From CBDCGJ01 sp965216645 (GTDB taxonomy: Bacteria > Pseudomonadota > Alphaproteobacteria > GCA-2731375), in NCBI GenBank assembly GCA_965216645.1, contig CBDCGJ010000023.1, positions 1-64,000 of the forward strand: a DNA stretch of 64,000 nucleotides. Reading direction: 5' to 3'. A program made the translations under genes and the position numbers. The notes under the pieces are model-generated. The model was not told where the DNA came from. It worked only from the letters and a program-made list of their open reading frames with translations, and ran no database searches. Shown here piece by piece: positions 24,663-33,864 of the stretch. The first letter of the stretch is position 1, and each line of letters begins with the position of its first letter.

Positions 24663-26582
24663 TCAAGCCCGCGCCGGGGTTTCCACTTCGTCGCCGCGGC
24701 CCAAAGCGGTCATCGCCGTGTGCAGGATTTGCGCCGCGGTCAGCGACGCTTCGCGATACATGTCGTCCGGTTTGCCATGATCGATGAACAGGTCCGGCAG
24801 GATCATCGGGCGAATTTTCAGGCCGGCGTCCAACGCCCCCTCCTCCGCCAGGAATTGCAGGACATGGCTGCCGAAACCGCCGATGGCGCCTTCTTCGACG
24901 GAGATCAAGACTTCATGATGCCGCGCCAGCTGCCGCACCAGATCTTCATCCAACGGTTTGCAGAAGCGGGCGTCGGCCACCGTCGTCGGCAGGCCGTGGG
25001 CGGCCAGATCGTCGGCCGCCTTCAATGCTTCCTGTAGGCGGGCCCCGTAAGACAGGATCGCCACCGATTTGCCTTCCCGCAGAATTCGACCACGGCCGAG
25101 TTCCAACGGTGTTGGCCGTACCGGCATGTCCACGCCGACGCCGTCGCCGCGCGGAAAGCGGAAGGCAGAGGGGCGATCGTCGATGGCCACCGCGGTTGCC
25201 ACCATCCGCGACAGCTCCGCCTCATCCGACGCCGCCATCAGCACCATGCCGGGCAAAACGCCGAGATAGGCGATGTCGAAAGAGCCGGCATGGGTCGGTC
25301 CGTCCGCGCCGACCAAACCGGCGCGATCGATGGCGAAACGGACGGGTAATCCTTGGATGGCGATGTCATGGACGATCTGATCGTAAGCGCGCTGCAGGAA
25401 GGTGGAATAAATCGCCACGAAGGGCTTATACCCTTCCGCCGCCAAGCCGCCGGCGAAGGTCACCGCATGCTGTTCGGCGATGCCGACGTCGAAGCAACGC
25501 TTCGGGAAGCGTTCCTGAAACAGGTTCAAGCCGGTCCCCGACGGCATCGCCGCGGTGATGGCGACGATCTTGTCGTCCTTCTCCGCCTCCTCGATCAAGC
25601 TCTGGGCGAAGACCTTGGTGTAGCTCGGAGCGTTGGATTTGGCTTTCGCCTGCGCGCCGGTGACTACATCGAATTTGCCGACGCCGTGATATTTGTCGTC
25701 GGACTTCTCCGCCGGCGCATATCCCTTGCCCTTCTGCGTCACCACATGGACCAGAATCGGGCCGTCATGGCGGGCGTCGCGCACGTTGCGCAAGACCGGC
25801 AACAGATGCTCCAGATTGTGGCCGTCGATAGGCCCGACATAGTAGAAGCCCAATTCCTCGAACAACGTACCGCCGGTGATCATGCCGCGGGCATATTCTT
25901 CCGCCCGCTTGGCCGTAAGCTCCATGGGGCGCGGCAGTTTTTCGGCGAAGAGTTTGATGATCTCCCGCAGCCCCAGATAGGAGCGGGAGGATATCAACCG
26001 GGAGAGATAAGCGCTCATGGCGCCGACCGGTGGGGCGATGGACATGTCATTGTCGTTCAACACGACGATCAGGCGGCTGTCCATGGACCCGGCATTGTTC
26101 ATCGCTTCGTAGGCCATGCCGGCACTCATGGCGCCGTCGCCGATCACAGCCACCACATTATTCTGTTTGCCGGACAGGTCGCGCCCCACGGCGAACCCGA
26201 GACCCGCGGAAATGGAAGTCGAGCTGTGGGCCGCGCCGAACGGATCGTAGGCGCTTTCGCTGCGCTTGGTGAAGCCGGACAATCCGTCTTGTTGACGCAG
26301 GGTGCGGATGCGTTCGCGCCGTTCCGTCAAGATTTTATGGGGATAGCATTGATGGCCGACGTCCCAGATCAGGATATCGTCCGGCGTCTCGAACGTATAG
26401 TGCAACGCCACCGTCAGTTCGACCACACCGAGACCGGCACCGAGATGACCGCCGGTAATGGACACCGCGTCCACGGTTTCCTGACGCAGCTCGTCCGCCA
26501 GCTGCGACAATTGTCCTTGCGGCAAAGCTCGCAAATCCGCGGGCCGATGTATTCGATCCAATAAGGGGGTTTCTCGGGCCAT
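24663..26582 (-). CDS. dxs: 1-Deoxy-D-xylulose-5-phosphate synthase Dxs
   Basis: Thiamine-dependent enzyme that condenses pyruvate with glyceraldehyde 3-phosphate, the first step of the MEP isoprenoid route. The 639-residue protein is full length. It has the thiamine diphosphate motif IGDGAMSAGMAYEAMNNAG, preceded by GHQCYPHKILTGR-type sequence (VGHQCYPHKILTERR) and the DRAGLVGADGPTHAG segment of the pyrimidine domain. It starts at the ATG at 26582, 31 bases after the ispA stop, so the two are probably cotranscribed. The product also feeds thiamine and pyridoxal synthesis. Confidence 0.97.
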   Translation of the reverse strand: MARETPLLDRIHRPADLRALPQGQLSQLADELRQETVDAVSITGGHLGAGLGVVELTVALHYTFETPDDILIWDVGHQCYPHKILTERRERIRTLRQQDGLSGFTKRSESAYDPFGAAHSSTSISAGLGFAVGRDLSGKQNNVVAVIGDGAMSAGMAYEAMNNAGSMDSRLIVVLNDNDMSIAPPVGAMSAYLSRLISSRSYLGLREIIKLFAEKLPRPMELTAKRAEEYARGMITGGTLFEELGFYYVGPIDGHNLEHLLPVLRNVRDARHDGPILVHVVTQKGKGYAPAEKSDDKYHGVGKFDVVTGAQAKAKSNAPSYTKVFAQSLIEEAEKDDKIVAITAAMPSGTGLNLFQERFPKRCFDVGIAEQHAVTFAGGLAAEGYKPFVAIYSTFLQRAYDQIVHDIAIQGLPVRFAIDRAGLVGADGPTHAGSFDIAYLGVLPGMVLMAASDEAELSRMVATAVAIDDRPSAFRFPRGDGVGVDMPVRPTPLELGRGRILREGKSVAILSYGARLQEALKAADDLAAHGLPTTVADARFCKPLDEDLVRQLARHHEVLISVEEGAIGGFGSHVLQFLAEEGALDAGLKIRPMILPDLFIDHGKPDDMYREASLTAAQILHTAMTALGRGDEVETPARA

Positions 26583-26613
26583 TTTTTACTTTAGACGTCT
26601 TAAGAAAAACGCG

Positions 26614-27501
26614 CTAACTCCTACGATTAACGACAAAATAACATAATTCACGTAAAGCTTCCGCTTTTTCGCCAAAGATTTCAAGGTGCTGACCCGCTTG
26701 CGCCGCCAACATCCGGGCCCGGTCCGTGGCGGCATCGACACCCAAGAGTTTTACGATGGTTGATTTACCGGCGTCATTGTCCTTGCCCACGGCCTTGCCC
26801 GTCTCCTCCCGCGTCCCCGTGGCGTCCAGCAGATCGTCGGTGATCTGAAACGCGAGCCCTAGATCATGGGCATACATATGCAGGGCGTGCCGCTGGCCTC
26901 GGGTGGCGCGGCCGAGTATGGCGCCAGCTTCGGCCGAGATGGCAATAATCTCGCCGGTTTTCAGACGCTGCATCCTGACCGTCTCGGTTTCGCTAAGCGC
27001 CGAGGATCCCGCCGCGAGATCGAGAACCTGCCCGCCCACCATGCCCCGCGCACCCGCCGCTTTAGCGAAACCGCTAACCAGCTCGCTGCGTATTTGTGCG
27101 TTCGGAATGGCGAGGGGATCGCTGATCAATTCGAAGGCATAGGTCAGTAGCGCGTCGCCGGCCAGCACCGCCGTGGCCTCATCGAATTTTACATGAACCG
27201 TCGGCTTGCCGCGCCGCATGGCGTCGTCATCCATACAGGGCAGATCGTCGTGGATCAGGCTGTAGCAATGCACGCATTCGATCGCGGCGGCGGTCTGAAT
27301 AGCCTGCGGCTCCGGCACGTCGAACAGGTTCGAGGAAGCCATGACCAGATAGGGCCGCACACGTTTACCGCCGGCCAAGACCGCATAGCGCATGGCTTCG
27401 TAAAGCTCGCCTTCGGGTCCGTCCTCAGGTCGCGGCAATATCTTGTTCAGCTGTTTCTCCACCGCTTCGGCGGACAGCTTCAGTCGCGTTTCGAATTCCA
27501 C
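26614..27501 (-). CDS. ispA: Geranyl/farnesyl diphosphate synthase IspA
   Basis: Short-chain trans-prenyl diphosphate synthase of 295 residues. The first aspartate-rich motif is HDDLPCMDDDAMRRGKPT and the second is FQITDDLLDATG. GGKRVRPYL binds diphosphate. It would make farnesyl diphosphate from IPP and DMAPP downstream of Dxs. It follows xseB by 25 bases in the order xseB-ispA-dxs typical of proteobacteria. Confidence 0.95.
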   Translation of the reverse strand: MEFETRLKLSAEAVEKQLNKILPRPEDGPEGELYEAMRYAVLAGGKRVRPYLVMASSNLFDVPEPQAIQTAAAIECVHCYSLIHDDLPCMDDDAMRRGKPTVHVKFDEATAVLAGDALLTYAFELISDPLAIPNAQIRSELVSGFAKAAGARGMVGGQVLDLAAGSSALSETETVRMQRLKTGEIIAISAEAGAILGRATRGQRHALHMYAHDLGLAFQITDDLLDATGTREETGKAVGKDNDAGKSTIVKLLGVDAATDRARMLAAQAGQHLEIFGEKAEALRELCYFVVNRRS

Positions 27502-27526
27502 GTTGGCCTGCTGCTCCCAAGGTCCG

Positions 27527-27790
27527 TCAGGCGACGTCGTCGGCCGGCGCGGTGGCGGCTTGACCGTTTTCGTCCAAGACGATTTTTTCGATACGCGCGC
27601 TGGCGCTGCGCAGTTTTTCCTCGCAGTGCCGCTTCAACTGCGCGCCTCGAGCGTAGATGTCGAGCGAATCTTCCAGACCGACATCGCCGCTTTCGAGTTT
27701 CTGTACGATGTCCTCGAGCGCCGCCATGGCGTCCTCAAAGCTGAGCTTCTTGATATCCGCCGGTATTTTATCCGGATCCGCCTTACTCAT
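27527..27790 (-). CDS. xseB: Exodeoxyribonuclease VII small subunit XseB
   Basis: An 87-residue protein with the family core LSFEDAMAALEDIVQKLESG, then LEDSLDIYARGAQLKRHCEEKL, two helices that bind the large subunit XseA. The nuclease degrades single-stranded DNA. The large subunit is not in this window, which is normal. The gene is 16 bases from the deacetylase-like gene upstream of it in the operon. Confidence 0.95.
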   Translation of the reverse strand: MSKADPDKIPADIKKLSFEDAMAALEDIVQKLESGDVGLEDSLDIYARGAQLKRHCEEKLRSASARIEKIVLDENGQAATAPADDVA

Positions 27791-27806
27791 TCGAATTCTC
27801 CCGCCG

Positions 27807-28733
27807 TCAGGCCGCCATCATTTCCCGCACATGTAGCGCCGTGCAGCGCGCCAGGGCGTCATGGTTATAACCGCCTTCCAGGGCGGAAACCAGTCTACCG
27901 TCGCAACGGTCGGTGGCCACCTGCAAAAGCTCGCGGGTCAGCCAAACATAGTCGTCATCCGACAGCCGCAATTGCGCCAACGGATCGTCCATATGGGCAT
28001 CGAAACCCGCCGAAACGATGATCAAATCGGGGTCAAAGTTGGACAAGGCCGGCAGCAGATGTTCGGCATAGACGGCTCGTACGATCGACCCGTCCGTGAA
28101 GGCCGGCAGCGGCGCGTTGAAAATATTCCCCTCGCCGGTTTCCGACGCCGCACCCGTCCCGGGATAGAACGGCGATTGGTGGGAGGAGGCATAGAACAAA
28201 TTCCGGTCCCGCCAAAAGGCGGCCTGGGTGCCGTTGCCATGATGAACGTCGAAATCGACCACGGCGACGCGGTCCAAACCATGAACCGCGCGTGCTCGCT
28301 CCGCCGCTACAGCGACGCTGGAGAAAATGCAGAATCCCATGGGTCGGGACGGCTCCGCATGATGGCCGGGCGGACGCACGGCGCAAAAGGCGTTGGCCAC
28401 CTCGCCCATGATCACCGCATCCACGGCCTGGCAGATAGCGCCGGTTGCCCGGTAGGCCGCTTCCCGACTGGCGGGTGACATCACCGTGTCTTGGTCCAGG
28501 CGTACATGACCCGAGGTCGGCGCGACTTCGTCGACCCGATCCAGGAAACCGCCCGGATGCACCCGTTCGAGATCGACGCGGTCGACCATGCTTGCCTCTT
28601 GACGATGGAGTTCGCCGAATACGGGGTCGGCAAGAGCCACCGCAACGGCTTCGATCCGTCCGGGGTTTTCGGGATGGCCCGGGCCGGTATCGTGGTCCGC
28701 GAAGATCGGATGATGGTAGAGCGCGGTGGTCAT
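27807..28733 (-). CDS. Histone deacetylase-like / acetylpolyamine amidohydrolase family protein
   Basis: Zinc-dependent deacylase of 308 residues. The zinc and catalytic residues are in RPPGHHAEP (histidine pair), VVDFDVHHGNGTQ (Asp and His ligands) and SAGFDAHMDDP (Asp ligand), followed by ALEGGYN with the glycine loop. The N-terminal GPGHPENPGRI is also typical. The natural substrate in proteobacteria is generally unknown; acetylpolyamines or acetylated small molecules are possible. Its start overlaps the MarR gene end by 4 bases, so the two are coupled. Confidence 0.9.
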   Translation of the reverse strand: MTTALYHHPIFADHDTGPGHPENPGRIEAVAVALADPVFGELHRQEASMVDRVDLERVHPGGFLDRVDEVAPTSGHVRLDQDTVMSPASREAAYRATGAICQAVDAVIMGEVANAFCAVRPPGHHAEPSRPMGFCIFSSVAVAAERARAVHGLDRVAVVDFDVHHGNGTQAAFWRDRNLFYASSHQSPFYPGTGAASETGEGNIFNAPLPAFTDGSIVRAVYAEHLLPALSNFDPDLIIVSAGFDAHMDDPLAQLRLSDDDYVWLTRELLQVATDRCDGRLVSALEGGYNHDALARCTALHVREMMAA

Positions 28734-29188
28734 GGGGCGGCGTCCTCCTCGGTCCGGGCGATCAACTGCTTCAGAAGCCTCTTCAACTGCGCCCGCTCCG
28801 CCGCACTATAGCGTGTCAGAACTTGATCTTCATGCGCTTCCGCCATCGGCCGTAAGTCGTCGACGATGCGCTGGCCGGCCGCCGTCGCCCGCACCCAGAC
28901 CACCCGGCCGTCGCGGGTGTCGCGCTGCCGCGCCACCAGACCGTCCGCTGTCATTCGGTCGACGACCTTGGTCAGGCTGGGTTGTTGGTAAAGCGTACGC
29001 GCCGCCAACTCCCCGACGGTCTTTGGTCCATCCGACAGGCTGGCAAGAACCCGCCACTCCGCCACGCCCAGGCCTTGGGATTTGACATAGGCATGAAACT
29101 GCCGGCTCGCCTGATCCGACGCCCGGGCCAGCAGATACAGCAGATAATTGTCGACAAAGCCATCGGAAGCGGGGGTCCGGTCGTTCAT
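28730..29188 (-). CDS. MarR family transcriptional regulator
   Basis: A 152-residue winged-helix regulator. The N-terminal helices (DNYLLYLLARASDQASRQFH) form the dimer interface. The DNA-binding part reads LGVAEWRVLASLSDGPKTVGELA, followed by TLYQQPSLTKVVDRMTADGLVARQ and the wing RDTRDGRVVWVRAT. It is divergent from a dihydroxypyridine dioxygenase-like operon. A perfect TATATGA/TCATATA palindrome lies 9 bases beyond its start codon, so it most likely represses that operon and itself, with a pathway compound as inducer. NicR, which controls nicotinate degradation, is of this family, but identity with NicR is not established. Confidence 0.9.
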   Translation of the reverse strand: MNDRTPASDGFVDNYLLYLLARASDQASRQFHAYVKSQGLGVAEWRVLASLSDGPKTVGELAARTLYQQPSLTKVVDRMTADGLVARQRDTRDGRVVWVRATAAGQRIVDDLRPMAEAHEDQVLTRYSAAERAQLKRLLKQLIARTEEDAAP

Positions 29189-29196
29189 GATCCAAT

Positions 29197-29214
29197 TATA
29201 TGACTTTTCATATA
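29197..29214. promoter_or_regulatory. Candidate MarR operator
   Basis: TATATGA-CTTT-TCATATA is a perfect 7-base inverted repeat with a 4-base spacer, a size and spacing suited to a MarR dimer. It lies in the AT-rich gap between the divergent MarR gene (start 29188) and the dioxygenase-like gene (start 29261), close to both probable promoters. Assignment to the adjacent regulator is inferred. Confidence 0.65.
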
Positions 29215-29260
29215 TTTTGTCTTGTGCTATTTACCTCGGAAACGGAGAAAGGGGACCGGC

Positions 29261-30307
29261 ATGCTGCAAGAACGCATCGAAGGCAAGTGGATCGACAGTT
29301 TCGTCCGGGTGTTCGAACTTTGCGAGGTTGAGGCCGGGGACGAGGTCGCGATCCTGTCGGAAACCCAGTCCCGCCCAGTGATCCCGCATCTCAGCGAACT
29401 GGCCTTGCAGCGGCTGGGCGCGAAACCGTTTCATGTCGCCCTGCCCTCGCCTAACCAAACCGTTGGCGTGCCGATCCGCTCCACCGGCGCCAGCGACGCG
29501 ATCCAACAAAACGTCGCCGTGATTGCCGCGCTCGGCGGCAGTAAGATGGTCATCGACTGCACGGTCGAGGGGTTACTGCACGCCGCGGAATTACCGAAAA
29601 TCCTGAAAGCCGGCGCCCGGGTGCTGATGGTCTCCAACGAACATCCGGAAGCGCTGGAGCGGCTGGCGCCGGACGAAGGGTTGGAGGCGAAATGCAAGCT
29701 CGGCATCAAGATGCTGCGCGACGCCGGCGCCATGACCGTGACCTCGCCGGCCGGCACGGACCTGACCATCGGCCTCGACGGTGCCGTCGCCGGTGGCGGC
29801 TGGGGCTTCACAAAGCGGGCCGGCACCATCACCCATTGGCCGGGCGGCATTTGCCTCTGCTTCCCCGCCGCGGGCAGCGTGAACGGCAAGCTGGTGATGG
29901 CCAGCGGCGATGTCAATCTGACCTTCAAGCGCTACTTGGAAAGCCCGATCACCCTACATATCGAAGACGACTATGTGCGGGAGATCGAGGGCGACGGCTT
30001 GGACGCCGAATTGATGCGCAGCTATTTCGAAGCCTGGGGCGACGAGGAAGCCTATGCGGTCAGCCATGCCGGCTGGGGCATGAACCCGGCGGCGCGCTGG
30101 GACGCCATGACCATGTACGACAAGGACGATTTCAACGGCACGGAGCTTCGCGCCTTTGCCGGCAACTTCCTCTATTCAACGGGGGCCAACGAAGTCGCCG
30201 GACGTCACACCCTGGGTCATTTCGACTTGCCCATGCGCAATTGCACGGTAGCGCTGGACGGCAACCCAGTAGTCGTCGACGGCGTACTGCAAGGGGAGTT
30301 GGCGTGA
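29261..30307 (+). CDS. 2,5-Dihydroxypyridine 5,6-dioxygenase-like protein (NicX/M29 peptidase-like fold)
   Basis: A 348-residue protein of the group often labelled leucyl aminopeptidase but containing 2,5-dihydroxypyridine 5,6-dioxygenase (NicX/Hpo), which opens the pyridine ring of 2,5-dihydroxypyridine to N-formylmaleamate with Fe(II) and O2. Its length equals that of NicX (about 350). His269 in SHAGWGMNP, and His320 and Asp322 in TLGHFDLP, match the His/His-x-Asp iron ligands known for the dioxygenase. I start at the ATG at 29261 after AACGGAGAAAGGGG. The next gene is an alpha/beta hydrolase like the NicD deformylase. A metallopeptidase-like hydrolase of unknown substrate is the main alternative. 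Confidence 0.7.
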   Translation: MLQERIEGKWIDSFVRVFELCEVEAGDEVAILSETQSRPVIPHLSELALQRLGAKPFHVALPSPNQTVGVPIRSTGASDAIQQNVAVIAALGGSKMVIDCTVEGLLHAAELPKILKAGARVLMVSNEHPEALERLAPDEGLEAKCKLGIKMLRDAGAMTVTSPAGTDLTIGLDGAVAGGGWGFTKRAGTITHWPGGICLCFPAAGSVNGKLVMASGDVNLTFKRYLESPITLHIEDDYVREIEGDGLDAELMRSYFEAWGDEEAYAVSHAGWGMNPAARWDAMTMYDKDDFNGTELRAFAGNFLYSTGANEVAGRHTLGHFDLPMRNCTVALDGNPVVVDGVLQGELA

Positions 30308-31092
30308 CCGCCGTTCCCGCCCATGTCGAACAGGGAGACGGCCCGCCGCTGGTCTTCCTGCACGGCATCGGCGGCAACGCCCATAGTTTCGACGACCAAC
30401 TGCCGCACTTCGCCAGCCGTTACCGTGCCATCGCTTGGGACATGCCCGGCTACGGCGGCAGCGCGCTGACGGAGGAAATGACCTTCCCCATGCTGGCCCG
30501 CTCACTGCAGGCTCTGCTGGTTGCGCTAAAGATCGAGCGGCCGATCCTGGTCGGCCATTCCATGGGCGGCATGGTGGCCCAGGAGTTCGCGGCGCGCCAT
30601 CCCGATAGGTTGCGCGCCCTCATCCTGGCCGGGACTAGCCCGGCCTTCGGCAAGCCGGGCGGCGACTGGCAGCGGCAGTTTCTGAACGCCCGCCTGGCGC
30701 CGCTGGACGCCGGGCAGACCCCGGCCGATTTCGCCGACCGCCTGGTCGACAGTATGTTCGGCGACGACAAGGATCTGTCCCGCATGGACCGGGCCGCCGA
30801 GAGCATGCGCCAGCTGAGCGCCGACAGCTACCGCGCCGCGCTGCACTGCATCGTCACCTTCAATCAACTCGACAATCTGCCGCGCATCGCCGTACCGACC
30901 CTGTGTCTGGCGGCCGAACGCGACGGCAATGCCGCCCCCGGTGTGATGGAGAAAATGGCGGCAAAGATCCCCGGCGCCCGCTTTCACTGCATGGCCGGCG
31001 CCGGTCATCTGATGAATATCGAGGCGCCGGCCGCCTTCAATGCCACCCTCGACGACTTTCTCGACATTTTGCAACCGGACACCGTTACATGA
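30304..31092 (+). CDS. Alpha/beta hydrolase (possible N-formylmaleamate deformylase, NicD-like)
   Basis: A 262-residue alpha/beta hydrolase. The oxyanion region is FLHGIGGNAHSF, the nucleophile is Ser86 in VGHSMGGM, the acid is probably Asp207 (AERDGNAAP) and the histidine is His235 (GAGHLMNIE). The GTG start overlaps the stop of the dioxygenase-like gene (GTGA), and its own stop overlaps the next ATG. Directly after a NicX-like gene it is the right size and class for NicD, which turns N-formylmaleamate into maleamate and formate. C-C bond or ester hydrolases have the same outline, so the substrate is inferred from context only. Confidence 0.72.
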   Translation: MTAVPAHVEQGDGPPLVFLHGIGGNAHSFDDQLPHFASRYRAIAWDMPGYGGSALTEEMTFPMLARSLQALLVALKIERPILVGHSMGGMVAQEFAARHPDRLRALILAGTSPAFGKPGGDWQRQFLNARLAPLDAGQTPADFADRLVDSMFGDDKDLSRMDRAAESMRQLSADSYRAALHCIVTFNQLDNLPRIAVPTLCLAAERDGNAAPGVMEKMAAKIPGARFHCMAGAGHLMNIEAPAAFNATLDDFLDILQPDTVT

Positions 31093-32303
31093 CCGCGACA
31101 ACGCAAGAATTGATCGGCATCGCCCGCGACCTGGGGCCGGGACAAGTTTGCCCCCCGGGCCGCGGACTATGACCGCGACGCCAGCTTCCCCTTCGAAAAC
31201 TACGACGACTTGCGGGAGGCCGGCTTCCTCGGCTTGGTGATCCCGGAACGCTATGGCGGCCTGGGCGCGGACTTCGCCACCTACGCCCAGGTGTCGAGCG
31301 AGATCGGCCGCTGGTGCGGCGCCACGGCGCTGACCTTCAATATGCACACGGCGACGATGATGTGGAGCGGTCAGCTCGCCGACGATCTGGATATGACCGG
31401 AGGAGCAGCGGACCCGCCATGAGGAGCGGCGCAAACTGATCTACGCCATGGTCGTCGACGACGGCGCCCTGTTCGCCCAGCCCTTCTCCGAACCGAACAG
31501 CGCCGCCGCCGCCGGCAAGGCGCCCTTCGGCAACCTCCGCCCGCAAAGTCGACGGCGGTTGGCTCGTGAGCGGCCGCAAACATTTCGCCTCCCTCGCCGG
31601 CGCCGCCGACTATTACGGCGTGCTCTGCACCGAGGCGCGGGAGGACCACGACGCCGATGTTCGCGACACCATCTATCTCGCTGTGCCGGGCAAAGCCGAC
31701 GGCTTCGAGATCGTCGGCGACTGGGACGTGCTCGGCATGCGCGGTACCGTCTCCAAGAACCTGATCCTCGACGATGTCTTCGTGCCGGACGAGCATCAGT
31801 TGCTGCCCCGCGGCAAGTATTACGAGGCGGCGCTGAACTGGCCGCATATGTTCATGACCCTCTGCCCGACCTATCTGGGCATCTCGCGGGTGGCTTTCGA
31901 GTTCGTCATCGGCTATATGCGCGGTGAGGTCGAAGGCGCGCCGCCGGCCGGTTCGGCCCGCCACAGCCCGGCCAAGCAGATGGCGGTGGCGGAAATGCGG
32001 ATCAAGTTGGAGCAAGCGGAAGCCCTGTTTCAGCGGGTTATCGGAGAGGCCCGCTTCCGACCGAGCAAGGAGGACCGCCTTCGCGCTTATGCCGCGCAAT
32101 ATACGGTGATGGAGACCGCCAACGATCTCTGCCGCCTAGCCATCCGGGTTTGCGGCGGTCGCTCTATCTTCAAGAGCTTCTCCCTGGAGCGGCTTTACCG
32201 GGACAGCCGCTGCGGCGCGCTTATGCTACCTTGGACGGCGGAAATCTGTCTCGAGCGACTGGGGGCGGGAGAGTTTGTTCGAATCTGGCGAGAGCTGACA
32301 TGA
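31089..32303 (+). pseudogene. Acyl-CoA dehydrogenase, interrupted by three +1 frameshifts
   Basis: A gene of the acyl-CoA dehydrogenase family spread over three frames. It opens MTATTQELIGIARDLG, shifts at the G run 31133-31136 into KFAPRAADYDRDASF and FLGLVIPERYGGLGADFA, shifts near 31399 into EEQRTRHEERRKLIYAM and FAQPFSEPN, and shifts near 31531 into SARKVDGGWLVSGRKHF and onward to the end. Each join is repaired by removing one base. The C-terminal part carries VCGGRSIFKSF and YRDSRCGALML, typical of flavin-dependent dehydrogenases. Start and stop overlap the neighbouring genes by 4 bases. Because intervening codons are well preserved, sequencing error is as likely as real decay. Confidence 0.8.
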
Positions 32304-33822
32304 ACAACATTGCCGACTGGATCCGTCATCAGGCCAATTGGAACCCGGCGAAGACCGCGCTGAACTTCAAGGGTCGGGCGATCGGTTACCGGGAGATGGA
32401 TCGCCGGATCGGCGCCCCTGTCGGCAATGCTGCATCACGAATTGGGGAATCGAACCCGGAGATCGGGTCGCTCATCTCGGTTTATAACAGTCCGGAGCAG
32501 ATCGAGCTGCTGTTCGCCTGCGCCCGTCTGGGCGCCATCCTGGTGCCGCTGAATTGGCGACTGGTCGGTGCGGAGCAGGTCTGGATCCTGAACAATTGCA
32601 CGCCCAAAGCGATCTTCGCGGATACGGCATTCTGTCCCGTCGTCGATGGCGTCGCCGACGAGCTGCCCGTCGGCCTGCAACGCATCACCCTCGACGCCGG
32701 CGCGTCCGTGGACTGGCGGCCCTTCACCGAAATCGTCACCGACCACGCCGCGGGACCGGAAACGGGAACGATGGATGAATCCGGTGATGATCGTCTACAC
32801 CTCCGGCACCACCGGCCACCCCAAGGGCAGCGTGATGACGCAGGACGCGATGTTCTACAATGCGCTGAACGCCGTCGCGGTGCAGGACCTGACAAGCCGG
32901 GATCACGTTCTGACCACCCTGCCCCTGTTCCATGTCGGCGGCATGAACATCCAGACCACACCTGCTCTCTATGTCGGCGCCACGGTGACCCTGCACGACC
33001 GTTTCACGCCGGGACGCGTTCCTCAGGAGCCTGCGCGAGGACAAGCCGAACAAGACCCTGCTGGTGCCTGCGGCCTTACAGGCGGTATTGGCGCAACCGG
33101 ATTTCGCCGAAACCGATCTCTCGGTTCTGGACTATCTCGGCACCGGCTCGTCCGTGGTGCCCGCGGCGTTGTGCCAACCGTTTCAGGACCGCGGCGTGCC
33201 GGTCACGCAGATCTATGGACTGACGGAGAGCGGGCCGGTCTCCATCGCCTTGTCAGTTGCGGAGTCTTGGGACCATAACGGCAGCTGCGGCAAGGCGGTT
33301 CCGCATTGCCAAGCCCGCGTGGCGCGGGACGACGGCAGCGAGGCCGATATAGGGGAACGTGGCGAGATCCTGCTGCGCGGCCGCAATTTGCTGCGCGAAT
33401 ACTGGCAAAATCCGGAGCAGACCGCCGCCGCCTTCTCCGACGGCTGGTTTCATACCGGCGATGTCGGCCACCGCGACGCGGACGGCTTCTTTTATATCGA
33501 CGACCGCAAGAAAGACGTGGTGATTTCCGGTGGCGAGAATATTTATCCGGCGGAGCTCGAAAACGTTCTGGCCGATTGTCCGGAATTGGCGGAATGGGCG
33601 GTGATCGGGCAGCCCCACCCCCGCTGGGTCGAGATACCGGTCGCCTGCGTCGTTCGACAAGCGGACAGCAAGATCGACGAGGCCGGCGTGCTGGCCCTGT
33701 TCCAAGACAATCTCGCCCGCTTCAAACACCCGAAGAAGGTCATCTTCCTGGACAGCCTACCCCGCACCGCCTTGGGTAAGGTGCAGAAGTTTCAGCTCAA
33801 GGACATGGTCAAAGACCGGTAG
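32300..33822 (+). pseudogene. AMP-forming acyl-CoA ligase, interrupted by five +1 frameshifts
   Basis: An acyl-CoA synthetase (ANL family) gene beginning MNNIADWIRHQANWNPAKTA. Extra bases near 32415-32418, 32444-32447 and 32481-32483 shift the frame three times and return it, scrambling about 25 residues where SAMLHHELGIEPGDRVAHL would be read as LSAMLHHELG and EPGDRVAHLGYNSPEQ. Two more, near 32778 and 33011-33013, break the frame on either side of the P-loop IVYTSGTTGHPKG. The last part (33064-33822) is intact, with QIYGLTESGP, GWFHTGDVGHRDADGFFYI, DRKKDVVISGGENIYPAE and the terminal LPRTALGKVQK lysine. If functional, it would activate a carboxylic acid intermediate for the dehydrogenase before it. 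Confidence 0.82.
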
Positions 33823-33864
33823 CGTCACCACCAGCATTCAAATTAGGTCAACATGGCTGACCAA

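Noticed and set aside
31089..33822. Programmed ribosomal frameshifting to explain the broken dehydrogenase and ligase
   Set aside because: Eight separate sites in two genes, without slippery heptamers or stimulatory structures, cannot be programmed; error or decay is far simpler.
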